This document shows, piece after piece, positions 35,324 through 40,829 of a stretch of DNA of 40,829 nt (positions are counted from its first letter, which is position 1; every line of letters begins with the position of its first letter). The position numbers were made by a program, and so were the translations under genes. Location: assembly GCA_016929415.1 (NCBI GenBank), contig JAFGIW010000132.1, positions 1-40,829 of the forward strand. The letters run 5' to 3'. This DNA is from Chitinispirillaceae bacterium. Lineage in GTDB: Bacteria > Fibrobacterota > Chitinivibrionia > Chitinivibrionales > Chitinispirillaceae. The notes beneath the pieces were generated by a model. It had not been told where the DNA came from and searched no databases. It was given only the letters and a program-made list of their open reading frames with translations.

Positions 35324-36682
35324 CTACGCATACGTATGAGCGATATACGGTGCCGGGAGCATGTAGCGTTTCAACAGCTTGTTAAATCGATCGTACGTCA
35401 ACTTCCCACGCCCCTTCGGGCGCTTACACCGATTAAGCCATTTTCGCCACCCTGCTTGTACACATTCTTTGAATCGGTTCAGGCTCCGAATATTACAGGT
35501 TATGCCGTAGAAGTTATAATGCCCCCGCAACTTGACGCAGAGGGTCTTATGTTGCTCCTTTACCGGCATGTGGCGATTTTCCTTGCACCACTGGTTAACC
35601 CGTTTTACCGCCGCCCGAAACTTCTTCCCGGATGTTTTGCGTTTGATAACCCACAAGCCTCTTCGAGACTTACCCCAGTAATGGGTGAACCCCAGAAAAT
35701 CGAAACTCCACGATTCGCATTGTCCCTTAAGAGGGGGCATGGTAAATTTCACCAGTCGGGTCTTCTCCGGGTGCAGTTCCAACCCATACCGGGCAAACCG
35801 CTTTTTCAGCACGTTCTTCACCACTTCCGCCTCGCGCTGGTCAGCGAACAACATAACCGCATCATCCGCAAATCGAACCAGTGACGCCCGGTGGTTAAGT
35901 CGTGGGACTATCTCCCGCGTAAACCATTCATCCAGCACATAATGCAGGTACAGGTTGCTCAGCAGCGGTGAGATCACCCGACCCTGAGGACTTCCCTCTT
36001 CGTCATAGTGCACCGTCCCTTCCTCCATGACTCCTGCCTTCAACCATTTCCCGACCGTACGTACTACCACTCCGTCGCATACCCTGCGCTTGAGAAACGC
36101 TCGCAGATGTTCATGCTTCATTGTGTCGTAGAACTTGCGTATGTCCACTTCGAGCACCCAACATCCGCGCATCCCCATTGCTTCGTTCCAGAGCATGTCC
36201 AGTGCTTTGTGCACCGAGCGCCCCGGTCGAAAGCCATAAGAACTGTTCAGAAAGTCCTGCTCGTACAGTGGCTCCATCACCATTTTTACCGCCCGTTCCA
36301 GAATCTTATCTTCCAGTACGGGAATCCCCAGCGGACGCAGTTCCTTCACGCTTGTACTCTTGGGGATGTAGACCCGACGCACCGGCTGGGCACGGTAGGT
36401 ACCCGACTTGAACCGTTCAAGAAGCGACTGGAGCCTTACCTCCAGGTTCTTTTCGTACTCGTGCGCCGTCATTCCATCCACACCCACCGCTGCATCCTTC
36501 CGGGTATACCGGTATGCTGCTTTCAGCCATTCCAGGTCGATGTGATACGCAAGCGACGTGAAGCTTACTTCCGGCAATTGCTTCGCAAGCTCCGCTATCC
36601 GCTGCTGTTTCGTGTACACGTCCCGGGATTCCTTTGCATCCCTCGTGTTGCTCAACTGCGGTCCCACAAATCCGACACACAC
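35324..36682 (-). CDS. ltrA: Group II intron reverse transcriptase/maturase
   Basis: This 452-residue protein has the fingers-palm reverse-transcriptase domain with Y-G-F-R-P-G-R-S, L-E-V-D-I-R-K-F-Y-D, G-S-P-Q-G and the catalytic F-A-D-D. The maturase/thumb domain X follows (F-D-F-L-G-F-T-H and a basic helix-rich C-terminus with L-R-G-H-Y-N-F-Y-G). No HNH endonuclease domain is present, as in several bacterial intron classes. It would reverse-transcribe and help splice its host intron. The reading frame is intact; the start is taken at GTG 36682, though the true start could lie at the V-G-P-Q segment. Domain V/VI-like sequence follows, but a structured 5' intron region is not apparent in the AT-rich DNA upstream. 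Confidence 0.93.
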   Translation of the reverse strand: MCVGFVGPQLSNTRDAKESRDVYTKQQRIAELAKQLPEVSFTSLAYHIDLEWLKAAYRYTRKDAAVGVDGMTAHEYEKNLEVRLQSLLERFKSGTYRAQPVRRVYIPKSTSVKELRPLGIPVLEDKILERAVKMVMEPLYEQDFLNSSYGFRPGRSVHKALDMLWNEAMGMRGCWVLEVDIRKFYDTMKHEHLRAFLKRRVCDGVVVRTVGKWLKAGVMEEGTVHYDEEGSPQGRVISPLLSNLYLHYVLDEWFTREIVPRLNHRASLVRFADDAVMLFADQREAEVVKNVLKKRFARYGLELHPEKTRLVKFTMPPLKGQCESWSFDFLGFTHYWGKSRRGLWVIKRKTSGKKFRAAVKRVNQWCKENRHMPVKEQHKTLCVKLRGHYNFYGITCNIRSLNRFKECVQAGWRKWLNRCKRPKGRGKLTYDRFNKLLKRYMLPAPYIAHTYA

Positions 36683-37239
36683 AGTCCGATGTTAAGCGAT
36701 ATCTCTGAAGTTCCCACTTGAACCGAAAAAAAGAAAATACCTATCAGTTAATCCCCTCATGGGGCTTGAAGATATAACAACATTTATTCCTTTTGCCGAT
36801 GTCGCCCCGATTGGTCGGCACAGCATACCATTCACTTACTAATCATGATGTTTTTCCAAACTCGTAAATCAGTCATTCAATTTAAATATCCACACATTTC
36901 TATATGAAGCAACGTTTAAAAGTTTAAATACATCCCCCTCACATGCCACCAGAGATTCCACACTTCATGGACATGGCTTATTTTGCAAAGTGAAATGTTG
37001 CACTATTCATTTCAAATTTTATTGAATCTCCATTAAAAAATCAAGGGTGCCGTTTAATCCCAGATTCTCATCTGTTTAACAATTTCCTTATCAAAAAAAC
37101 GGTAAGATTTTACCCGGAATACGTGTAGCTACGGTACATCGTTAAGGTTATCTTAAGGTAACGTGTGTCGCGACACGGCAAAACGGTCCAACAAATTCTG
37201 TTGAACTGCTCATACCTTAATCCGAAAGGAGCGTACCGC
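36683..37239. other. AT-rich intergenic region between intron ORF and glycoside hydrolase
   Basis: No gene was recognised. Small hairpins occur at 36753-36764 (CCCC-TCAT-GGGG) and 36794-36820 (TGCCGA/TCGGCA). The region should contain the 5' half of the intron if it is complete, yet it is AT-rich and lacks an obvious GTGYG boundary. The right end carries a direct repeat and palindrome listed separately, then AAAGGAG before the ATG at 37240. Confidence 0.45.
37142..37176. promoter_or_regulatory. Direct repeat and palindrome upstream of the GH51-like gene
   Basis: TTAAGGT occurs at 37142-37148 and again at 37153-37159, an 11-bp period placing both on one face of the helix. A perfect 12-bp palindrome, GTGTCGCGACAC, follows at 37165-37176. 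The position 64 bp before the start suits a regulator site, but the binding protein is unknown. Confidence 0.35.
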
Positions 37240-39828
37240 ATGCATCGACCGGCAATTTCCTTAACATTACTATCTCTGGTAGTATTCTCAATGTTTTTTT
37301 CTTCGGCCTATGGTTTCAAACTGAAGCTCAAACCGATTAACGGAGCCATTTCGGACGACAAGACAGATGAACTTGATCCCGATGAATACTGGGACATGAT
37401 CAAAGAAACAATATCGTCACCGGGTGTACTGCCGAAGGGAGTGACAATAGCCCACTACTGGTTCGACAACCGGCTGCCGGCAAAGGGTTTCTCCTATGTC
37501 TATGGAGGAAAAACAGCTTATAAGGTACAGCCCGGAACATCTGACAGGTACAAGAAAATATTCGCCTGCTATCTCGACAACAATGACTATTCAGGGGTGA
37601 CAATCACAACCGGTGATCGCAACAGTATGGACCTTCAACCACTGCGGAAAACACGGCAGGCAGGGATCGGATTCTGGGGTAAGGGCGGCAGCGGCAATGA
37701 ATCGGTATATATCGGACTGCTTGATGATGACTCCGATGGTAAAAAGGTACAGACAAAAGTGGCGCTGCGCGACTTTGGTAAGCTCGACACCTCATGGCGC
37801 TACTTCATGATTCCCCTCAGTCGATTTCAGGAGAAAGGCAAGTACTGGGATGAACGGAAGAAAACAGAGGTCCTTGAAGATGTCAATTGGAGTGCTGTTA
37901 ATGAAATACGTTTTTCGGTGAACAGAGGAGAAAACGGTACTGCCGGAAGAAAACCGGTTAAAATATATTTCACCCATGTAGGAATTATTGATGCGATACC
38001 GGGGTACATCGATCCGGAAAAGTACTGGGCTGAATTTTCATCTGACGAACCGGACCTGTTACTGCATGACTTTGAAGACGATGCAGACAATTTATGGCAG
38101 GAAGGCACCGGGCCGGCCTCAAAAGTGACCCTTGACAGAGTACCCGCTACGGAACCCGGGTGCGGAACGCAGTCACTTGCAATTACCTATCAACTGAACG
38201 ACTGGTGCGATGCAATGTATGATTATCGTGCCGGTGATCCTTCGGGCAGTAAGAGCAGCTGGACAAAGCACCGGGGAATAAGGCTCACCGTCTGCAGTGA
38301 AAAAGCCTACCAATCACTCAATCTACAGGTGAGCGATGCAGGCAATGAACTTTATATCGCCTCATGCGGTGTACCGGCAGGATGTACAGAAGTTATTGTG
38401 CCGTTTAAAGAATTTTATAAATTTCCTTATTACCAGCCGCCGGATGCGCGACATGATGGGACATTCGATCTGGACGGTGTAATCATGCTCGATGTCAAAC
38501 CTGCCGGAGAAGGAACTGACGGAACATTCCTGATCGATAATATCGCACTCACCAACAGCCGGACGGTTAAACACGCACCGGAAGCAGCAGAGAAAGAGGT
38601 GGCGGTCACGGGTGATTTCAACGCCATTGTAACCGGTCGGATAAACAACGGCATATTCGGCATCAATGCACAGCACTGGGATGGCGATCTCCTGCACCGT
38701 AAAAGTGCCGAATATGTTAAAAAGGTCGGACACCTGGTAATTCGTTTTCCCGGTGGATTGAGTGCCGACGAGTACCACTGGAAGGAGATGCTTGACAATA
38801 AAGACCACAATGCCGACATCGACGAATTTCTCGCATTCTGCAGAAAAACCGGATGCGAACCGATGCTGACCGTCAACTTTGGTACCGGAACCGCCGAAGA
38901 AGCCGCTGCCTGGGTCAAATATGTTAACATCACCCGAAATGCCGGGGTGCGTTACTGGGAGATCGGCAACGAGCTGTATGGAGACTGGCATAAAAACCAC
39001 TGCAGTGCCGAAGAGTACGGTAAACGTGCTGCGGAATTCATCACTGCAATGAAAAAGGTGGACCCCGATATTCTGATCACCGTTGTCTGGGAGATCGAGA
39101 GCCCGTGGAACCGGACTGTGTTTGATTATACTAAGAACATTGCCGATGGTGTCAACATTCACAATTATCCTCAGGAAAGTGGAGAGGAAAACGACAGGGC
39201 GCTTCTCGCGTCGCCACAAGCACTCGAAGGCATAATCGGTCGCGTACGGAAACAGTTGCGGACACTCGGGGAACCGGATAGAAACTATCAGATCTGGCTG
39301 ACGGAGTGGAACTCGGTCGACTTCAATCCGGGCCCGCAGAGCCTGGGAATGGTAAACGCTCTTTTTGTCGCTGACTATATCGGCATGCTGGCAAAGGTCA
39401 ATATCGAGCATGCATCATACTGGAATATTCACAACGGTATGTTCGTGCAGGGAGGAGACTACGGCTATCTTTCCCGTTCGGATGTGCCGCAGGGGGCCAA
39501 TATACCGCGACCGTCATACTGGGCATTCAGACTGGCCGCCATGAGTCTTCGCGGTTCGCTGGTTGCCTGTTCGTCCGACGATATCAATGTGTCGGTGTAT
39601 GTGAATAAACACAACGACAATACAAAGAGCCTGCTCATCATTAACAAGTACCAGAATACAACAGCAGAACTAATGATTAATATCCCGGCATTCGAAGGAA
39701 ACATGAGTGAATATCAACTCACCGATACTTCAGGTAACGGAGGCTATTCAACCCGGCAGAAGGTACTGAAAAAAGATGCCGCATTTACGGTACCGCCCGG
39801 CTCAATAACCGTGCTGCTGAAAAAGTGA
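37240..39828 (+). CDS. Secreted GH51-like glycoside hydrolase with two CBM-like domains
   Basis: The 862-residue protein has a signal peptide (cleavage near S-A-Y-G, residue 25). Two galactose-binding-like beta-sandwiches follow, roughly 45-250 and 265-450, similar in pattern to family 11-type carbohydrate-binding modules. A clan GH-A catalytic barrel covers about 470-790. Its acid/base Glu is E578 in G-N-E-L-Y-G and its nucleophile is E689 in L-T-E-W-N, with R-F-P-G-G near the N-terminal side, as in alpha-L-arabinofuranosidases of family 51. A short beta domain closes the protein. The expected role is removal of arabinose side chains from plant polysaccharide, complementing the GH10 xylanase, but the exact family is not certain. 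AAAGGAG 8 bp upstream fixes the start at 37240. Confidence 0.8.
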   Translation: MHRPAISLTLLSLVVFSMFFSSAYGFKLKLKPINGAISDDKTDELDPDEYWDMIKETISSPGVLPKGVTIAHYWFDNRLPAKGFSYVYGGKTAYKVQPGTSDRYKKIFACYLDNNDYSGVTITTGDRNSMDLQPLRKTRQAGIGFWGKGGSGNESVYIGLLDDDSDGKKVQTKVALRDFGKLDTSWRYFMIPLSRFQEKGKYWDERKKTEVLEDVNWSAVNEIRFSVNRGENGTAGRKPVKIYFTHVGIIDAIPGYIDPEKYWAEFSSDEPDLLLHDFEDDADNLWQEGTGPASKVTLDRVPATEPGCGTQSLAITYQLNDWCDAMYDYRAGDPSGSKSSWTKHRGIRLTVCSEKAYQSLNLQVSDAGNELYIASCGVPAGCTEVIVPFKEFYKFPYYQPPDARHDGTFDLDGVIMLDVKPAGEGTDGTFLIDNIALTNSRTVKHAPEAAEKEVAVTGDFNAIVTGRINNGIFGINAQHWDGDLLHRKSAEYVKKVGHLVIRFPGGLSADEYHWKEMLDNKDHNADIDEFLAFCRKTGCEPMLTVNFGTGTAEEAAAWVKYVNITRNAGVRYWEIGNELYGDWHKNHCSAEEYGKRAAEFITAMKKVDPDILITVVWEIESPWNRTVFDYTKNIADGVNIHNYPQESGEENDRALLASPQALEGIIGRVRKQLRTLGEPDRNYQIWLTEWNSVDFNPGPQSLGMVNALFVADYIGMLAKVNIEHASYWNIHNGMFVQGGDYGYLSRSDVPQGANIPRPSYWAFRLAAMSLRGSLVACSSDDINVSVYVNKHNDNTKSLLIINKYQNTTAELMINIPAFEGNMSEYQLTDTSGNGGYSTRQKVLKKDAAFTVPPGSITVLLKK

Positions 39829-39866
39829 CGATGTACCTTTATGAATTTCAGGTTTACCGGTTACCT

Positions 39867-40577
39867 TTATCTGAGAATGCGTACCTTATGAACACTATTT
39901 TTTAAAACCACTTTACTCTTATTATTAATCCGAACCAGAAAGACCCCTGCCGGTAAATGTCTGTCTTTAAATACCGGCAGAGTTTTTTTATTTACCTATG
40001 ATCCGGCGGAATAATACAGCAACCTGCCGCTCATATCAAATATCGCCATTCTATTCACCGCCTCGTCACCCCGCACTCCCGACGTTTCCACTGCAGTATC
40101 AATTGTTGATGTTATTATCGGAAACGTATCAATAAGCGTATAAACCCGATACCGGTATTCATTCCATTCCCCGGCGCTCATGGATCGACGGATAGAGACG
40201 GTAACGGCACTCTTACCGAATGTTAATGCAGAGGATACCATGAACTCGTCCTCTTTCCACCTGTGGTGAATGTTCCTTCCGGCATGATACCATATACCGG
40301 CAAATTCGTTATCGACATAAACATCCGCCTGCTGACGTTCATTCACCTGATCAAACATCCGCAGCAGAATTATACCCTGGTTGACCGTACGGATACTAAC
40401 GGTAAAACGGCTGCTGTCCCTTATCATCTTTCCGTCTTCGGTTATCTCCACCTTATCAAAAGCACCTTCAAAAGTGGCAGTCCTGCTCTCCGAAAGTAAC
40501 ACAGCACCTGAACTACCCGGTGATAAGATATTCCGTATGGAACACGGGGAAGAAGTGAATAACGCAGCTTTGGAAGG
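39867..40577 (-). pseudogene. DUF2961-like (GH172 C-terminal type) fragment plus sorting domain with in-frame TAG
   Basis: The minus-strand frame from 40577 carries a beta-sandwich typical of the second domain of DUF2961/GH172 proteins: I-L-L-R-M-F-D-Q, A-D-V-Y-V-D-N-E-F-A-G-I-W-Y, T-F-G-K-S-A-V-T-V, and W-N-E-Y-R-Y-R-V-Y. A sorting-type domain starts with M-A-I-F-D-M-S-G-R-L-L and is cut by TAG at 39996-39998. The same frame continues for 42 codons with its natural ending, L-P-A-G-V-F-L-V-R-I. There is no good start codon; GTG at 40502 is the first possible one, and the same frame is closed upstream by TAA at 40578-40580. It is most likely the broken 3' half of a secreted glycosidase gene. 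Confidence 0.6.
39947..39990 (+). terminator. Terminator-like hairpin downstream of the GH51-like gene
   Basis: CTGCCGGTA at 39947-39955 pairs perfectly with TACCGGCAG at 39972-39980, followed by AG and seven T. It would terminate rightward transcripts about 119 bp after the GH51-like stop. It also lies inside the convergent pseudogene's coding remnant, so the pairing may partly be accidental. Confidence 0.45.
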
Positions 40578-40580
40578 TTA

Positions 40581-40805
40581 AGATGGAAAAAAAGGGAAGG
40601 GAACAATAGTTGAGCAGGGGGTTTCAGTAAATTCATCAACATAGTTATCTTTGTAAAAATCATTGCACCATTCTAAACAATTACTTGCCATGTCATATAA
40701 CCTCAACTGATTCGGCAGAAGTTGTGCCACTTCGTGTGGTTTAAACCTAAATTGAGCGATATTAATAGAGAAAAGTAAAGCCCTTTTGGCGTGGAATGAT
40801 ATATT
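40581..40805 (-). pseudogene. Formylglycine-generating-enzyme-like (SUMF1/FGE-sulfatase) fragment
   Basis: In one minus-strand frame, between a stop at 40806-40808 and TAA 40578-40580, the translation contains K-P-H-E-V-A-Q-L-L-P-N-Q-L-R-L-Y-D-M-A-S-N-C-L-E-W-C-N-D-F-Y. This closely follows the conserved FGE-type block 'P-N-x-x-G-L-Y-D-M-x-G-N-V-x-E-W-C-x-D-x-Y' of the SUMF1 family, which includes sulfatase-activating enzymes and other non-heme iron or structural members. Only about 75 codons are present, with no start and with substitutions at usually invariant positions (L-R for L-G, S-N-C for G-N-V). It shares its frame with the DUF2961-like fragment to its left, across the TAA. I regard it as a decayed fragment. 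Confidence 0.55.
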
Positions 40806-40829
40806 TTATTGATGAAAATAGCAATAGAA

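Noticed and set aside
38362-39411. A 349-codon open frame on the minus strand
   Set aside because: It is antisense to the catalytic barrel of the GH51-like gene, which has clear motifs and a ribosome-binding site.
32927-39998. Stop-codon reassignment as an explanation for the in-frame TAA and TAG
   Set aside because: Intact genes elsewhere in the window end normally with TAA, TAG and TGA, and both interrupted genes lie in a region with other damage.

Overview
The window looks like chromosomal DNA from a Gram-negative, flagellated, polysaccharide-degrading bacterium of the FCB group. The Fibrobacterota, for example the motile Chitinispirillia lineage, are my best guess, with moderate confidence. 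The basis is a near-consensus sigma-28 flagellin promoter, secreted glycoside hydrolases, and several secreted proteins ending in FlgD-like or type IX-secretion-like beta-sandwich domains. No rRNA, tRNA or CRISPR array was recognised.

Left part (1-20 kb): mostly intact, GC-rich housekeeping genes. In order: the tail of a TolB/WD40-like propeller protein; a convergent tgt-smr operon (queuosine tRNA modification plus an Smr-domain protein); rapA (RNA polymerase recycling ATPase); a DUF362 protein; an archaeal-type thymidylate synthase homologue; a UDP-glucose 6-dehydrogenase of eukaryote-like type; a class C beta-lactamase-fold serine hydrolase; pepD; a secreted GH10 xylanase; a VIT-VWA surface protein; a diiron/FMN flavoprotein of the FprA type; a minimal flagellin with fliS; and, on the minus strand, a methyltransferase and a family 2 glycosyltransferase.

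Middle (20-29.6 kb): a GT-C-like membrane protein with an unusual DUF4398-like tail, then a three-gene plus-strand cluster that is the most striking part of the window. It encodes a small Cys-rich protein, a small exported beta-rich protein, and a 1816-residue protein without a signal peptide. The large protein carries a peptidoglycan-hydrolase domain, a degenerate M23-like domain, an OmpA-like domain split by a peptidoglycan-binding domain, and a two-motif phospholipase D domain. I read it as a candidate antibacterial or anti-host effector with possible adaptor and immunity partners. No injection apparatus is in the window.

Right part (29.6-40.8 kb): visibly lower GC and decaying. It holds a frameshifted lipoprotein gene, a propeller gene ended by an in-frame stop and joined to a fragment of another gene, a secreted beta-propeller protein, a group II intron reverse transcriptase with domain V/VI-like RNA downstream but no convincing 5' part, an intact secreted GH51-like glycoside hydrolase with two carbohydrate-binding-like domains, and a minus-strand mosaic of formylglycine-generating-enzyme-like, DUF2961-like and sorting-domain fragments interrupted by in-frame stops.

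Small-scale structure includes a convergent terminator-like inverted repeat (328-371), two copies of a dispersed palindromic element (about 15,468-15,567 and 17,039-17,112), hairpins upstream of the flagellin gene, and a sigma-70-like promoter at 29,594-29,623.
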